A DNA stretch of 64,000 bases from Saccharopolyspora hirsuta (GCF_008630535.1 NZ_VWPH01000007.1:310001-374000), one strand, 5' to 3'. Numbered from the stretch's first letter, positions 53,615 through 63,653 are shown. The notes: generated from the sequence alone by a model not told the origin. Numbers and translations: made by a program.

Positions 53615-54915
53615 GACGGTTCACCTTCCACACGCATCACGCTGACCACCTCGCGCACCACCGGTAGCTGCGCGATCTTGTCCACTGTGGACCTCAGTGC
53701 GGCGTCGGGGGCGGTGTGGGTGACCACCACCAGGCTGGCCTCCTCGCCGCGCCCCTGCTGACGCACCACCGAGATGCTCACGTCGTGCTCGTTGAACATG
53801 GCCGCGACCTGCGAGAGCACGCCCGCCTTGTCCGCCACGTCGAGGCTGATGTGGTAGCGGGTCGGGGTCTTGCCCATCGGGCGCACCGGCAGCTGCGCGT
53901 GCGCCGACTCCCGGGGCCCCTTGCCCGCCACGACCAGGTTGCGGGCGACCGCGACCAGGTCGCCCAGCACGGCGCTGGCGGTCGGCGCTCCCCCGGCGCC
54001 CTGGCCGTAGAACATCAGCTGCCCGGCCGCCTCCGCCTCCACGAACACCGCGTTGAAGGCGTCGCCGACCCCGGCCAGCGGGTGGCTGCGCGGGATCATC
54101 GCGGGGTGCACGCGCGCCGACACCGACTCGGTGCCGTCCTCGTCGACCACCCGCTCGCAGATCGCCAGCAGCTTCACCGTCCGGTCCAGGGTGCGCGCCG
54201 CGGCGATGTCGCCGGGCGTGACAGCCGAGATGCCCTCGCGGTGCACGTCGCTGGCGGTGACCCTGGTGTGGAACGCCAGCGAGGCGAGGATGGCGGCCTT
54301 CGCGGCGGCGTCGAAGCCGTCCACGTCCGCGGTCGGGTCCGCCTCGGCGTAGCCCAGGCGACCGGCCTCGTCCAGCGTCTCGGCGTAACCGGCCCCGGTG
54401 GAGTCCATCGCCGACAGGATGAAGTTCGTGGTGCCGTTGACGATGCCCATGACCCGGTTGATCCGGTCCCCGGCCAGCGACTCGCGCAGCGGCCTCAGCA
54501 GCGGGATGGCCCCCGCGACCGCCGCCTCGAAGTAGATGTCGGCGCCGGAGGCGTCCGCGGCGGCGTAGAGCTCGGAGCCGTGCTCGGCCAGCAGCGCCTT
54601 GTTCGCGGTCACCACCGACTTGCCGGACCGCAGCGCGGTCAGCAGCAGGGAGCGGGCCGGTTCGATGCCGCCGATCAGCTCCACCACGACGTCGACGTCA
54701 CCCTCCACCAGCGCCTGCGCGTCGGTGGTGAGCAGGTGCTCGGGCACCTCGGGGTGCTTGTGCGGGCGGCGCACCGCGACCCCGGTGACCAGCATCGGAG
54801 CCCCGGTCCGAGCGGCGAACTCGTCGGGTTGGTCGTGCAGCAGGCGCAGCACCTCGGTACCGACGGTGCCGCACCCCAACAGCGCGACCCGGATCGGTGC
54901 ACGGTCCTGGTTCAC
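53611..54915 (-). CDS. hom: Homoserine dehydrogenase
   Basis: This 434-aa enzyme makes homoserine from aspartate semialdehyde. The Rossmann motif [17 protein letters not shown] is near the start, [17 protein letters not shown] and [11 protein letters not shown] follow, and the catalytic domain contains [25 protein letters not shown] and the Asp/Lys site [19 protein letters not shown]-terminal ACT domain ([28 protein letters not shown]) suggests feedback control by threonine. It starts one base from lysA. Confidence 0.96.
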   Translation of the reverse strand: MNQDRAPIRVALLGCGTVGTEVLRLLHDQPDEFAARTGAPMLVTGVAVRRPHKHPEVPEHLLTTDAQALVEGDVDVVVELIGGIEPARSLLLTALRSGKSVVTANKALLAEHGSELYAAADASGADIYFEAAVAGAIPLLRPLRESLAGDRINRVMGIVNGTTNFILSAMDSTGAGYAETLDEAGRLGYAEADPTADVDGFDAAAKAAILASLAFHTRVTASDVHREGISAVTPGDIAAARTLDRTVKLLAICERVVDEDGTESVSARVHPAMIPRSHPLAGVGDAFNAVFVEAEAAGQLMFYGQGAGGAPTASAVLGDLVAVARNLVVAGKGPRESAHAQLPVRPMGKTPTRYHISLDVADKAGVLSQVAAMFNEHDVSISVVRQQGRGEEASLVVVTHTAPDAALRSTVDKIAQLPVVREVVSVMRVEGEPS

Positions 54916-56334
54916 TCACACCTCCAGCCGGAGCAGGTCGTCCTCGGTCTCCCTGCGCAGCAGCAACCGCGCCTGACCATCGCGCACCGCCACCACGGGC
55001 GGCTTGGGCAGGCGGTTGTAGTTGCTCGCCATCACGTAGCAGTAGGCGCCGGTGGCGGCCACTGCGAGCAGGTCTCCTGGAGCAATGTCCTCCGGGAGCC
55101 AGCAGTCGCGCACCACTACGTCACCGGATTCACAGTGCTTGCCCACGATGCGGGACAGCGCGGGGGGTGCTTCGGCGCTGCGGGACACCAGCCGGCAGTC
55201 GTAGACCGCGTCGTAGAGCGAGGTGCGGATGTTGTCGCTCATGCCGCCGTCCACGCTGACGTACTTGCGGTGCACCTCGGCGCCCAGCGCGACGTCCTTG
55301 ATGGTGCCGACCTCGTAGACGGTGACCATGCCGGGGCCGACGATCGCGCGACCGGGCTCCACGGCGATCTTGGGCACCGGGATGCCCGCGTTGTCGGCCT
55401 CCTTGCCGACGATCTCGCGCAGCCGGGTGGCCAGCTGGTCCGGCGGCAGCGGGTCGTCGTCGCCGGTGTAGGCGATGCCCAACCCGCCACCGAGGTCCAC
55501 AGTGGACGCACTGGCCAGCGCGTCGGCGCCGTGCTCGGCGCGCAGGTCGGCCAGCAGCCGCACCACCCGGTGCGCGGCCAGCTCGAAGCCGTCCACGTCG
55601 AAGATCTGCGAACCGATGTGGCTGTGCAGCCCGGCCAGCACCAGCGAACCGGCCTTGAGCACCCGGTGCACGGCCTCCGCGGCCTGCCCGCCGGCCAGCG
55701 AGAAGCCGAACTTCTGGTCCTCGTGCGCGGTGGCGATGAACTCGTGGGTGTGCGCCTCCACGCCGACGGTGACGCGCACCAGCACGTGCTGCTGCACCCC
55801 CCGCTCGGCGGCGATGTGCTCCAGCCGGGCGATCTCGTGGAACGAGTCCAGCACCACCGACCCGACCCCGGCCTCCACCGCCGCGGTCAGCTCGGCCACC
55901 GACTTGTTGTTGCCGTGGAAGGTGATCCGCTCGGCCGGGAACCCGGCGCGCAGCGCCACGGCCAGCTCGCCGCCGCTGCACACGTCCAGGCTCAGCCCCT
56001 CCTCGGCGACCCAGCGGGCCACCTCGGTGCACAGGAACGCCTTCGAGGCGTAGTGCACCGCGGCCGGGTCGCCGAAGGCCTCGGCGTAGTCGCGGCAGCG
56101 GGACCGGAAGTCGTCCTCGTCCAGCACGAACAGCGGGGTGCCGAAGCGCTCCGCCAGGTCTCGGACGTCGAGGCCGCCGACCCGCACGACGCCGTCGGAG
56201 CCGCGCTCGCTGTTGCGCGGCCACACCAGCGGGTGCAGGCGGTCGACGTCGTCAGCGGTGGCCGGAACCGGTCCCGCGGTGTTGCCGGGCGGCACGACGT
56301 CGGCGTGCCGGGGCCCGGCGGGATGGGCGCGCAT
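54916..56334 (-). CDS. lysA: Diaminopimelate decarboxylase
   Basis: This 472-aa PLP enzyme makes lysine from meso-diaminopimelate. The PLP Lys is in [16 protein letters not shown], the TIM barrel contains [17 protein letters not shown] and [18 protein letters not shown], and the C-terminal part has [21 protein letters not shown] and [10 protein letters not shown] with the substrate-binding Cys. ATG 56334 has AAGGAG at optimal spacing. It heads lysA-hom-thrC-thrB. Confidence 0.96.
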   Translation of the reverse strand: MRAHPAGPRHADVVPPGNTAGPVPATADDVDRLHPLVWPRNSERGSDGVVRVGGLDVRDLAERFGTPLFVLDEDDFRSRCRDYAEAFGDPAAVHYASKAFLCTEVARWVAEEGLSLDVCSGGELAVALRAGFPAERITFHGNNKSVAELTAAVEAGVGSVVLDSFHEIARLEHIAAERGVQQHVLVRVTVGVEAHTHEFIATAHEDQKFGFSLAGGQAAEAVHRVLKAGSLVLAGLHSHIGSQIFDVDGFELAAHRVVRLLADLRAEHGADALASASTVDLGGGLGIAYTGDDDPLPPDQLATRLREIVGKEADNAGIPVPKIAVEPGRAIVGPGMVTVYEVGTIKDVALGAEVHRKYVSVDGGMSDNIRTSLYDAVYDCRLVSRSAEAPPALSRIVGKHCESGDVVVRDCWLPEDIAPGDLLAVAATGAYCYVMASNYNRLPKPPVVAVRDGQARLLLRRETEDDLLRLEV

Positions 56335-56403
56335 CTAGAGCTCCTTCGCGCAGCCTGCCGCTGGACAGGCGATTCGTGTGCGGCGGGACGGCCCGCCGCG
56401 ATG

Positions 56404-58065
56404 TCACATCTGCTCGGGTGCGCTGACGCCCAGCAGCCCCAAGCCGTTGGCGATGACCTGGCGGGTCGCCTCGCACAGCTGCAGCCGCGCGACGGTCAGC
56501 GCGCTGGCCTGGTCGTCACCGGGCTGCAGCACGCGGCAAGCGTCGTAGAACTTGTGGTACGCGCTGGCCACGTCCTCCAGGTAGCGGGCCACCCGGTGCG
56601 GTTCGCGCAGCTGGGCGGCCGAGTTCACCACGCGCGGGAACTCGCCGAGGGTGCGGATCAGGTCGCCCTCGCGTTCGTGGGTGAGCAGCGACAGGTCCGC
56701 ATTCTCCACCGGACCGCGCTCGATGCCCAAGGAGGCCGCGTTGCGCTGCAGCGACGACAGCCGGGCGTGCGCGTACTGGACGTAGAACACCGGGTTCTCG
56801 TTGGTGCGCTTGCTGATCAGGTCGAGGTCGATGTCCACCGCGGAGTCCACCGAGGACCGGATCAGCGAGTAGCGGGCGGCGTCCACGCCGACCGCCTCCA
56901 CCAGGTCCTCCAGGGTGACCACGGTGCCCGCGCGCTTGCTCATCCGCACCGGTTTGCCGTCGCGCACCAGGTTCACCAGCTGCCCGATGAGCACCTCCAC
57001 CACCGCCGGGTCGTCGCCCAGCGCCGCGGCGGCGGCCTTGAGCCGGGCGATGTAGCCGTGGTGGTCGGCGCCCAGCATGTAGATGCACAGCTCGAAGCCG
57101 CGGTTGCGCTTGTCCAGCAGGTAGGCGACGTCACCGGCGATGTAGGCGGGCGCGCCGTCGCTCTTGATGACGACCCGGTCCTTGTCGTCGCCGAACTCGG
57201 TGGAGCGCAGCCACCAGGCGCCGTCGGCGAAGTACACGTGGCCGGACTTCTTCAGCGCCTCCAGCGCCTCGGCCACCGCACCGGAGGTGTGCAGCGAGTC
57301 CTCGTGGAAGAACACGTCGAAGTCGGTGCCGAACTCGTGCAGGCTCTGCTTGATCTCGGCGAACATCAGCCCGACGCCGATCCGCCGGAAGGTCTCGTGC
57401 CGCTCCTCCTCGGGCTGCTCCAGCGCGGTCGGCTCGGCCTTGAGCACCTCGGCGGCGATGTCGGCGATGTAGGCACCGCCGTAGCCGTCCTCCGGGGCGG
57501 GCTCGCCCTTCGCGGCGGCGATCAGCGACCGCACGAACCGGTCGATCTGCGCCCCGGCGTCGTTGAAGTAGTACTCGCGGGTCACCTCGGCGCCCTGCGC
57601 GGTCAGCACCCGGCCGAGCGCGTCGCCGACCGCCGCCCACCGGGTGCCGCCCAGGTGGATCGGGCCGGTCGGGTTGGCCGAGACGAACTCCAGGTTCACC
57701 TTCAGCCCGGCGTAGCGGTCGCCGTTGCCGTACTCGGCGGCGCGGGTGATGACCTCGCGCACGATCTGGCCCTGCGCGTCGGCGGCCAGCCGCAGGTTCA
57801 GGAAGCCCGGACCGGCGACGTCGACCGAGTCGATGCCGTCCTTGCCGGTCAGCGCCTCGGCCAGCCAGGTCGCCAGGTCGCGCGGCGCCACCCCGGCCTT
57901 CTTGGCCACCTGCATCGCGAGGTTCGTGGCGTAGTCGCCGTGCTCCGGGTTGCGGGGTCGCTCGACCGTCACCACCTCGGGGAGCACGGAGGTGTCCAGC
58001 TGCTTGGCGGACAGCACCTCGACGGCGGTGTTGCGGACCAGTTCTGCGAGCGCGGCGGGAGTCAC
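56404..58065 (-). CDS. argS: Arginyl-tRNA synthetase
   Basis: This 553-aa class I synthetase has the N-terminal Add1 domain ([17 protein letters not shown]...[18 protein letters not shown]), the HIGH-like motif [20 protein letters not shown], the KMSK-like [23 protein letters not shown] and a helical anticodon domain ending [21 protein letters not shown] 58065 is seven bases after TAGACT, so the message is probably leaderless. A tRNA-Arg gene is encoded 2.8 kb away. It heads the lysine/threonine gene block as in mycobacteria. Confidence 0.96.
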   Translation of the reverse strand: MTPAALAELVRNTAVEVLSAKQLDTSVLPEVVTVERPRNPEHGDYATNLAMQVAKKAGVAPRDLATWLAEALTGKDGIDSVDVAGPGFLNLRLAADAQGQIVREVITRAAEYGNGDRYAGLKVNLEFVSANPTGPIHLGGTRWAAVGDALGRVLTAQGAEVTREYYFNDAGAQIDRFVRSLIAAAKGEPAPEDGYGGAYIADIAAEVLKAEPTALEQPEEERHETFRRIGVGLMFAEIKQSLHEFGTDFDVFFHEDSLHTSGAVAEALEALKKSGHVYFADGAWWLRSTEFGDDKDRVVIKSDGAPAYIAGDVAYLLDKRNRGFELCIYMLGADHHGYIARLKAAAAALGDDPAVVEVLIGQLVNLVRDGKPVRMSKRAGTVVTLEDLVEAVGVDAARYSLIRSSVDSAVDIDLDLISKRTNENPVFYVQYAHARLSSLQRNAASLGIERGPVENADLSLLTHEREGDLIRTLGEFPRVVNSAAQLREPHRVARYLEDVASAYHKFYDACRVLQPGDDQASALTVARLQLCEATRQVIANGLGLLGVSAPEQM

Positions 58066-58072
58066 CTTATGC

Positions 58073-58078
58073 AGTCTA
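58073..58078 (-). promoter_or_regulatory. -10 element TAGACT of argS, probable leaderless start
   Basis: TAGACT on the minus strand, then seven bases and GTG 58065; no ribosome-binding site is present. Confidence 0.6.
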
Positions 58079-58278
58079 AGGAAGCGTCCGCGCTGCTCAG
58101 CCAACGGGTTGGCCACTTCCCAGCAGGCAAGACCACGGCGCGTGATCACCCGGTCACAGCGGTGTGAGAACGTGTGGTGGCGAGCATTGGCCGAGAGGCT
58201 CCTCGCGGCGTCGGCAATCTCTACACTGGCGGGCCGGATCCCCCGGTGGTTCTTGGTGAGACGAGGTTTGCGAACAGC

Positions 58279-59067
58279 ATGGCGAACAGGAAGAGCAAAG
58301 CGGTGCGCGGCGCCGTGGTGCACCAGCGGCAAATCCCCTGGATGCTGATCTCGGGCGTCACCGTGGTGGCGGTGTTCGCGGCCGTGGTCTTCGGCTTCGC
58401 GTTCATGAGGTACTCGGAAACCGAGGACGTCCGGCAGGCGCAGGCCGCGGCGGAGAAGGCGTCGGAGCCGTTCAAGCCGTCCCCCGAGAACCCCGACCCG
58501 TCCAAGAAGATCCCCGGGGTCACCGTCGTCGAGTACCCGGGCCAGCTGCACGTCAGCCCGGTGCAGCGGGTCGCCTACGACCACTCCCCGCCGTTCGGCG
58601 GTCCGCACGACGGCATCTGGGCGGACTGCACCGGCGTGGTGTACCCGGAGGCGGTGCGCACCGAGAACATGGTCCACTCGCTGGAGCACGGCGCGGTGTG
58701 GATCGCCTACAACCCGGACAAGGTCGACGAGGCCGGGCTGGACCGGCTCAAGGTCCGCGTCGACGGCAAGCCCTACACGATGATGTCGCCGTACCCGGGG
58801 CTGGACAGCCCGATCTCGCTGCAGTCCTGGGGCCACCAGCTCAAGGTGGACAGCGCCGACGACCCGCGCATCGACCAGTTCATCACCGCGCTGCGGCTGA
58901 ACAACAACGGCGTCTACCCCGAGATCGGCGGCTCCTGCCAGGCCTACCCGGGCGCGTTCGACACGAACAACCCGCCGAAGTTCGACCCGACCCCGCCCGG
59001 CCCGGACGCGGTCACCATGGACGGCCGCGGCGCGAACACCGCCACCGGTGAGATGGGCCAGCCGTGA
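58279..59067 (+). CDS. DUF3105 membrane-anchored protein
   Basis: This ~262-aa protein has one N-terminal membrane helix ([23 protein letters not shown]) and an extracytoplasmic DUF3105 domain: [39 protein letters not shown] and [10 protein letters not shown], with conserved His/Asp/Cys positions that look like a metal or redox site. ATG 58279 ([12 protein letters not shown]) gives the standard start. It is translationally coupled to the DUF305 gene by a GTGA overlap, a pairing also seen in other actinobacteria. The function is not known; copper or redox handling is a guess from the partner family. Confidence 0.82.
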   Translation: MANRKSKAVRGAVVHQRQIPWMLISGVTVVAVFAAVVFGFAFMRYSETEDVRQAQAAAEKASEPFKPSPENPDPSKKIPGVTVVEYPGQLHVSPVQRVAYDHSPPFGGPHDGIWADCTGVVYPEAVRTENMVHSLEHGAVWIAYNPDKVDEAGLDRLKVRVDGKPYTMMSPYPGLDSPISLQSWGHQLKVDSADDPRIDQFITALRLNNNGVYPEIGGSCQAYPGAFDTNNPPKFDPTPPGPDAVTMDGRGANTATGEMGQP

Positions 59068-59720
59068 CGGCACGCCCGCTACCCGCGCGGATCTTCGTAG
59101 CGGTCGCGGCGGCGCTCGCGCTGCTGCTGCTCGGGGCGGCGCTCGGACTGCTGATCCGGGTGCCGTCCTTCGACCGCGCCGAACCGGAACCGACGCCGGT
59201 CGACGTCGGCTTCGCGCAGGACATGACCGTGCACCACCAGCAGGCGGTGACCATGGCCACGCTGGCCCGCGAGCGCGCCGCCGACGTCGCGGTGCGGCAG
59301 CTGGCCTTCGACATCGAGACCAACCAGCGCGACCAGATCGGCCGCATGCAGGGCTGGCTGAGCCTGTGGCACCAGCCGGCGCAGGCCACCGGCCCGCTGA
59401 TGGAGTGGATGACCGCCGAGGGCCACGACCACGGCACCGCCGCCACCGGCCCGTCCCGCGGCGGCGGCCTGATGCCCGGCATGGCCAGCAGCGCGGAGAT
59501 GGCGCACCTGCAGGACCTGCGCGGCCCGGACTTCGACGTCTACTTCCTCCAGCTGATGCTGCGCCACCACGAGGGCGGCGCCCCGATGGCCGACTACGGC
59601 GCCCGCCACGCGACCATCCCGGCGGTGCGCGAGCTGGCGAAGAACATGCTCGGCTCGCAGAGCAGCGAGAGCGAGCTCATGCGCACCATGCTCGCCCAGC
59701 GCGGCGCCCAGCCGCTGTGA
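59064..59720 (+). CDS. DUF305 family protein
   Basis: This 218-aa protein has an N-terminal membrane helix or signal ([22 protein letters not shown]) and two DUF305 helical repeats with the signature His pairs: [16 protein letters not shown] and [18 protein letters not shown]. Acidic and Met-rich stretches ([12 protein letters not shown]) are compatible with copper or silver binding. Family members are periplasmic and often sit near metal-resistance genes; a CDF exporter is the converging neighbour. GTG 59064 overlaps the upstream stop. A 22-nt repeat begins four bases after its TGA. Confidence 0.88.
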   Translation: MTARPLPARIFVAVAAALALLLLGAALGLLIRVPSFDRAEPEPTPVDVGFAQDMTVHHQQAVTMATLARERAADVAVRQLAFDIETNQRDQIGRMQGWLSLWHQPAQATGPLMEWMTAEGHDHGTAATGPSRGGGLMPGMASSAEMAHLQDLRGPDFDVYFLQLMLRHHEGGAPMADYGARHATIPAVRELAKNMLGSQSSESELMRTMLAQRGAQPL

Positions 59721-59723
59721 CGT

Positions 59724-59745
59724 GAGGATGGGAACCTTCCTGTCA
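59724..59745 (+). repeat. Dispersed 22-nt repeat, copy 21
   Basis: GAGGAT variant beginning four bases after the DUF305 stop codon and 14 bases before the converging CDF stop. Confidence 0.9.
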
Positions 59746-59759
59746 CCCGGCGCGGCAGA

Positions 59760-60677
59760 TCACCAGGTCAGGGCCTGACAGCGCTTGGCGCACTCGGCGG
59801 GCTCGACCTGCAGGGTCGCGTGGTCGATGCGGTAGCGCTCGGAGAGCAGTCGCTGCGCGGCGACCAGCACCCCGCCGTGGTCCGCGTCGGGACCGGTGGT
59901 CAGGTGCGCCGAGGCGACCTCCATGCCGGAGGTGAGGGTCCACACGTGCAGGTCGTGGACCTCGGTGACCGACGGCAGCGCGGTCAGGTCCGCGCGCAGC
60001 TCGCGCACGTCGACGCCTTCGGGCGCCTGCTGGACGAGGATCCGCAGCGCTTGGCGGGCGAGCTTCCAGGTGCGCGGCAGCACGAACAGCCCGACCCCGA
60101 CGGCCACGATCGGGTCCGCCAGGTACCAGCCGAACAACCAGGTGAGCAGCCCGCCGACGAGCACCCCGACCGAGCCGAGGGTGTCGGCGAGGACTTCCAG
60201 GTAGGCGCCGCGCACGTTCAGGCTCTCGTTGGCGCCCTGGCGCAGCAGCGCGAACACCACGAGGTTGGCGCCCAGCCCGGCCGCGGCGGTGAGCATCATC
60301 GGCAGCCCGGCGACTTCCGGCGGATCCTGGAACCGCGAGATCGACTCGTAGAGGATGTAGGCCGCGACGCCGAACAGCAGCACGGCGTTGGCCAGCGCGG
60401 CCAGCACCTCCATCCGGTAGAGCCCGAAGGTCCGCTTGTCCCCCACCGGTCGGCGCGCAGCGGTGATCGCGGCGAGCGCCATGCCCACGCCGAGCACGTC
60501 GGTGAGCATGTGCCCGGCGTCGGACAGCAGCGCCAGCGAGGACGTCAGGAACCCGACGACGGCTTCGAGCACGAGGAACGCGAGCAGGATCGCGAACGAG
60601 ATGGCGAGCCGCCGCACGTAGCGCCCGGATGCGCTGACCGCGTCGGCTGCGGAACCGTGCCCGTGACCCTGGCCCAT
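59760..60677 (-). CDS. Cation diffusion facilitator (CDF) metal exporter, CzcD-like
   Basis: This ~305-aa, six-helix proton-coupled exporter probably handles zinc or cobalt. A His-rich N-terminus (GQGHGHGS) is followed by the helix-2 motif LLSDAGHMLTDVLGVG with the HxxxD metal site, helix 5 YLEVLADTLGSVGVLVGG with its Asp pair, and a C-terminal cytoplasmic domain with VTEVHDLHVWTLTSG. ATG 60677 has GGAGGG six bases upstream. An A/T-rich, partly palindromic promoter region precedes it. Confidence 0.9.
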   Translation of the reverse strand: MGQGHGHGSAADAVSASGRYVRRLAISFAILLAFLVLEAVVGFLTSSLALLSDAGHMLTDVLGVGMALAAITAARRPVGDKRTFGLYRMEVLAALANAVLLFGVAAYILYESISRFQDPPEVAGLPMMLTAAAGLGANLVVFALLRQGANESLNVRGAYLEVLADTLGSVGVLVGGLLTWLFGWYLADPIVAVGVGLFVLPRTWKLARQALRILVQQAPEGVDVRELRADLTALPSVTEVHDLHVWTLTSGMEVASAHLTTGPDADHGGVLVAAQRLLSERYRIDHATLQVEPAECAKRCQALTW

Positions 60678-60698
60678 CAACCCTCCTACGACTGGTCG

Positions 60699-60727
60699 AC
60701 CTCGATACATAGTGAAGTATGCATGAA
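60699..60727 (-). promoter_or_regulatory. A/T-rich imperfect palindrome upstream of the CDF exporter
   Basis: Around 60703-60723 the minus strand reads GCATACTTCACTATGTATCG, with ATAC/GTAT arms and a TATGTAT that could serve as -10. Its low GC content in this genome suggests a regulatory site, perhaps for an ArsR/SmtB-type metal sensor. Confidence 0.4.
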
Positions 60728-60765
60728 TCGGCGTGTCAAGCCGACCAGGGCCGACGCCGGGAGGA

Positions 60766-60787
60766 TGACAGGAAGGTTCCCATGCTC
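60766..60787 (-). repeat. Dispersed 22-nt repeat, copy 22
   Basis: GAGCAT variant in minus orientation between the CDF promoter and the tRNA-Arg gene. Confidence 0.9.
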
Positions 60788-60871
60788 ACGTTCCCGACCC
60801 GCAGCGTTCGGCACCCCCCGCCGAGGACCGCGCGGCGGGTGCGCTAAGCTGACGATCGTCCGCAGCGACAA

Positions 60872-60944
60872 GCCCTCGTAGCTCAGCGGATAGAGCACTG
60901 CCCTCCGGAGGCAGGTGTCGCAGGTTCGAGTCCTGCCGAGGGCG
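60872..60944 (+). tRNA. tRNA-Arg(CCG)
   Basis: This is a complete cloverleaf: acceptor GCCCTCG/CGAGGGC, D-arm GCTC/GAGC, anticodon stem CTGCC/GGCAG with loop CTCCGGA (anticodon CCG, reading CGG), T-arm GCAGG/CCTGC with TTCGAGT. CCA is not encoded. An intrinsic terminator follows directly. Confidence 0.95.
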
Positions 60945-60949
60945 CACAG

Positions 60950-60996
60950 AAGCTCCGACCCTGGTTCGGCGATCGCCACCAGGGGCGGAGCTTTTT
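60950..60996 (+). terminator. Intrinsic terminator of the tRNA-Arg gene
   Basis: AAGCTCCGACCCTGG pairs with CCAGGGGCGGAGCTT (one A/G mismatch), followed by a T run. It starts six bases after the tRNA and is the clearest textbook terminator in the window. Confidence 0.85.
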
Positions 60997-61007
60997 GCGC
61001 ACCAGCA

Positions 61008-61727
61008 TCACCGCGTGGTGTGCGCACCGCCGTTCACGTGGAGGGTCTGGCCGGTGAGGTGGCGAGCCCCCTCCGACGCCAGGAAGAACGCGAGCTCGGC
61101 GACGTCGCCCGGACGCCCCGGACGGCCGTTGTGGGTCGCGTCGATCAGCGCGGCCCGGCGCTGGTCGCTGAGCTTGCCGTGGAAGAACTCCGTCTCCTCG
61201 ATGTAGCCGGGCGCGATCAGATTCGCGGTCAGCCCTTTCGGACCGACCTCCGAGGACAGCCCCGCGTTCCAAGCCGCGAGAGCGGCTTTCGCCGCGCCGT
61301 AGGACGTCGAGGCGTACTCGGCACCGATGGAGCCGACGTTGACGATGGTGCCGCCGGGACGCAGCTTGTCGAGCACAGCGGCAGTCGTGAGCACCGCGCT
61401 GAGCAGGTTGGCGTCCAGGTTCGCCCGCCACGCCTCAGCGAGCTGCTCCAGGTTCGCAGCCTCGTCGCGCAGCAGATCGGTGTTGCCGCCCGCCATGTTG
61501 ACGAGCACGTCGAGGTGGTCGCCGAGCTCCGCCGCCAGCTCCGCCACCTGCCGCGGATCCGTGGCGTCGCAGGCGATCGGCCGCGCGTCGATCTCGGCAG
61601 CCGCGGATTCCAGCCGCTCGGCACCGCGACCAGTGATGACGACGGTGTCGCCGGAGGCCCGGAAACGGCTCGCCACGGCCTTGCCGATGCCGCTGCTGCC
61701 GCCGGTCACGAGGACGATTCGGTTCAC
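61008..61727 (-). CDS. Short-chain dehydrogenase/reductase
   Basis: This 239-aa oxidoreductase of the FabG-like SDR type has TGGSSGIGKAVA for cofactor binding, CDATDPRQ after it, VNMAGGNTD in place of the usual NNAG, catalytic Ser in NVGSIGAEYAS and YGAAK for Tyr/Lys. The substrate is unknown. GTG 61727 has GGGAG seven bases upstream. It is divergent from a MarR regulator across a 10-bp palindrome, so it is probably the regulated gene. Confidence 0.87.
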   Translation of the reverse strand: MNRIVLVTGGSSGIGKAVASRFRASGDTVVITGRGAERLESAAAEIDARPIACDATDPRQVAELAAELGDHLDVLVNMAGGNTDLLRDEAANLEQLAEAWRANLDANLLSAVLTTAAVLDKLRPGGTIVNVGSIGAEYASTSYGAAKAALAAWNAGLSSEVGPKGLTANLIAPGYIEETEFFHGKLSDQRRAALIDATHNGRPGRPGDVAELAFFLASEGARHLTGQTLHVNGGAHTTR

Positions 61728-61747
61728 TGCCCACTCCCGGGAATCTG

Positions 61748-61769
61748 CTACGTTTAGCACTAAACGTAG
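61748..61769. promoter_or_regulatory. Perfect inverted repeat between SDR and MarR genes, probable MarR operator
   Basis: CTACGTTTAG and CTAAACGTAG form a 10-bp inverted repeat with a two-base centre, A/T-rich for this genome. It lies 20 bases from the SDR start and 16 from the MarR start, so one bound dimer could control both genes. Confidence 0.75.
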
Positions 61770-61785
61770 CGCTGGGAGGTGTGCG

Positions 61786-62328
61786 GTGTCCAACGCCGAG
61801 AGCTATCCGCTCGGTTCGACCTCGACCTGGCCCTCGGCCGACATAGCCGCTGCCTGGCGCCGCGAGCTGCCCGGTTCGCGCACCGAGTCCATCGAGATCA
61901 TCACGCCGATCTGGCGCATCGCGAAGCTCCTCGCCGACGAACGCCGACGCACCCTGGCACGGCTGGGCATCGACCCGTCGACGCTGGACCTGCTCAGCGT
62001 GATCCGCCGCTCCGGCCCGCCGTACGAGCTGACCACCCGCGAGATCACCCGCCGAACGCTGGTCACCGCCGGAGCCATCTCCCAGCGCATCGCCCGCGCC
62101 GAACAGGCCGGACTGGTCGCCCGGTCACCGTCGTCGGCGTCCCGCCGCGCCGTCGCCGTCCGGTTGACCGACGCCGGGCACCGCCTCATCGAGTCCACCG
62201 TGCGGCAGTTGCTCAACCACGAAGCGGAGCTGATCGAAACGCTCACGGATGAAGACCACGCGTACCTCTCCCGCGTCCTCACCAAGCTCGAAACTTCGCT
62301 CAGCGCGAGAAACCCGGAGTCCACTTAG
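61786..62328 (+). CDS. MarR-family transcriptional regulator
   Basis: This 180-aa regulator has a winged HTH in the middle: SVIRRSGPPYELTTREITRRTLVTAGAISQRIARAEQAGLVARSPSSASRRAVAVRLTDAG (split here as HTH then wing), preceded by helices with EIITPIWRIAKLLADERRR and followed by the C-terminal dimer helix. GTG 61786 has GGGAGG six bases upstream. It probably represses itself and the divergent SDR through the palindrome at 61748. The effector is unknown. Confidence 0.88.
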   Translation: MSNAESYPLGSTSTWPSADIAAAWRRELPGSRTESIEIITPIWRIAKLLADERRRTLARLGIDPSTLDLLSVIRRSGPPYELTTREITRRTLVTAGAISQRIARAEQAGLVARSPSSASRRAVAVRLTDAGHRLIESTVRQLLNHEAELIETLTDEDHAYLSRVLTKLETSLSARNPEST

Positions 62329-62966
62329 GCCGCTGCACGCCGGTACACCGGCGCCTCCGGAACCATGAAGCACACGAGGAGCTTCAGGAAGAACAGGACC
62401 GGGAACCACGCGAGCGCGGCTGGCAGCGGCAACCACGTCAGGTTCACCAGCACCGCAGCCAAGTACAGGCCAACGGCGGCGAGCCTCTTGACCTCCACCG
62501 GCGCCACCTCGACGAGCACCGCACCGGTCAGCAGCAGAGCCGCATTGACCAGCAACCACGGCCACCCGCCCGCTTCGAGCACGAAGACCACTGCGACCAG
62601 GTAGAGCAGGTGCGAGGCGATGAAGAGGAGCCTCTTGCCGCGCATCCCAGGCCCAGGGCGGTGGTACCAGCGCTTGGCCGCATTGGTCGCGTTGGTCAGC
62701 ACTCCTCCGACCAAGTCGAACACCATCACCGCGAGGACCACGCCCTGCAGCACCGAACCGCCCCAGCCCTCGAACCACGCGATGCACAGCACCAGCAGCG
62801 CCATGTTCAGCAGTTGACCGGCGAGCTCCACCGCGTTCTCCGCCCGAGTGCGCCCCGGGCCGAGGAACCGCCGCAACGCGCCTGCCACCCCGCGTGGAGT
62901 CGGCGGGATCCTCCACTCCACGACCAATCCATCCGGCATTCTCGATTCATCGGATTCCACCGGCAT
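62325..62966 (-). CDS. Multi-helix membrane protein, unknown function
   Basis: This 213-aa protein has about five or six membrane helices (AGQLLNMALLVLCIAWFEGW, VLQGVVLAVMVFDLVGGVL, LLFIASHLLYLVAVVFVLEAG, WLLVNAALLLTGAVLV, VGLYLAAVLVNLTWLPL and the last near LAWFPVLFFLKLLVCFM). The polar loop TNATNAAKRWYHRPGPGMRGKR is conserved-looking. ATG 62966 has AGAGG upstream; the longer frame is an artefact. It resembles small uncharacterised integral membrane proteins. It may share a transcript with the TetR gene upstream (71-base gap), whose control it may be under. Confidence 0.7.
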   Translation of the reverse strand: MPVESDESRMPDGLVVEWRIPPTPRGVAGALRRFLGPGRTRAENAVELAGQLLNMALLVLCIAWFEGWGGSVLQGVVLAVMVFDLVGGVLTNATNAAKRWYHRPGPGMRGKRLLFIASHLLYLVAVVFVLEAGGWPWLLVNAALLLTGAVLVEVAPVEVKRLAAVGLYLAAVLVNLTWLPLPAALAWFPVLFFLKLLVCFMVPEAPVYRRAAA

Positions 62967-63037
62967 CGCACACCTCTTTCGGGCAGCACAAGCACTCCGG
63001 GATTTCACCCCGAAAACGATGAGAGCGGAAATTCCCG

Positions 63038-63646
63038 CTATTCGGGCCCGAGCATTCGCTTCATCACTCCGAGCTGAGCTTCCACCAGCCCCGAAAGCTC
63101 GCCCGCGCCCAGAGCCGACCGATTCTGCAAGGCCCAGGAGTCGAACTCGCGGAGAACCGCGATGGCAATCCGAGCTTGAAGCCCGGACGGGATGTCGCAG
63201 CGCACCGCACCAGCGGACCGACCGACCGCGAGAGTCCGCTGCAGCCAGTCGTCGATCTCTGCCATCATCCCCGAAACACCCGCATGACCAGCAGGTACGT
63301 CCGACAGGTAGCACATCCGGCCGAAGTTGACGAACAGCGGATCCTGCTCGGCCGCGACCACCAGGCGCTGCAGGAACCGCCCGGCCAGACCCCAGAAATC
63401 AGCGCGGAAGTCCTCCGGTTCGGGCACCTCCAGACCACCGGCGATGGTTCCCGCGAGGTGCGCGAACACCGCCTCGAACAGCTGCTGCTTGGACTCGAAG
63501 TAGTAGTAGAACGAGCTCTTGCTCATCCCGCACGCACGGATCACCCGGTTCAGCGAAGCCCGCTCGTAACCGGCGTCGGCGAACTCCGAAACAGCGGTCG
63601 CCGCCAGCTCCCGCCACCTCTCCGCGGGCAAGGTCCGCTTCTCCAC
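63038..63646 (-). CDS. TetR-family transcriptional regulator
   Basis: This 202-aa regulator has the N-terminal HTH ERWRELAATAVSEFADAGYERASLNRVIRACGMSKSSFYYYFESKQQLFEAVF, typical of TetR, and a helical ligand/dimer domain. The ligand is unknown. GTG 63646 (EKRTLPAERW) is seven bases after TATAGT with no Shine-Dalgarno sequence, so the transcript is probably leaderless. It lies directly upstream of a membrane protein gene on the same strand, the likely target. Confidence 0.88.
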   Translation of the reverse strand: MEKRTLPAERWRELAATAVSEFADAGYERASLNRVIRACGMSKSSFYYYFESKQQLFEAVFAHLAGTIAGGLEVPEPEDFRADFWGLAGRFLQRLVVAAEQDPLFVNFGRMCYLSDVPAGHAGVSGMMAEIDDWLQRTLAVGRSAGAVRCDIPSGLQARIAIAVLREFDSWALQNRSALGAGELSGLVEAQLGVMKRMLGPE

Positions 63647-63653
63647 GCCACGC

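Noticed and set aside
53716..58167. A 1483-codon plus-strand frame opposite hom, lysA and argS, and other very long antisense frames (for example 4438-7221 and 37845-40814)
   Set aside because: They are shadows caused by high GC at third codon positions of well-supported genes on the other strand; sequences are His/Arg/Gly/Gln-rich with no domains.
60872..61007. tRNA-Arg as an integration site for a genomic island
   Set aside because: No integrase, no direct repeat of the tRNA 3' end and ordinary host-like genes follow the terminator.
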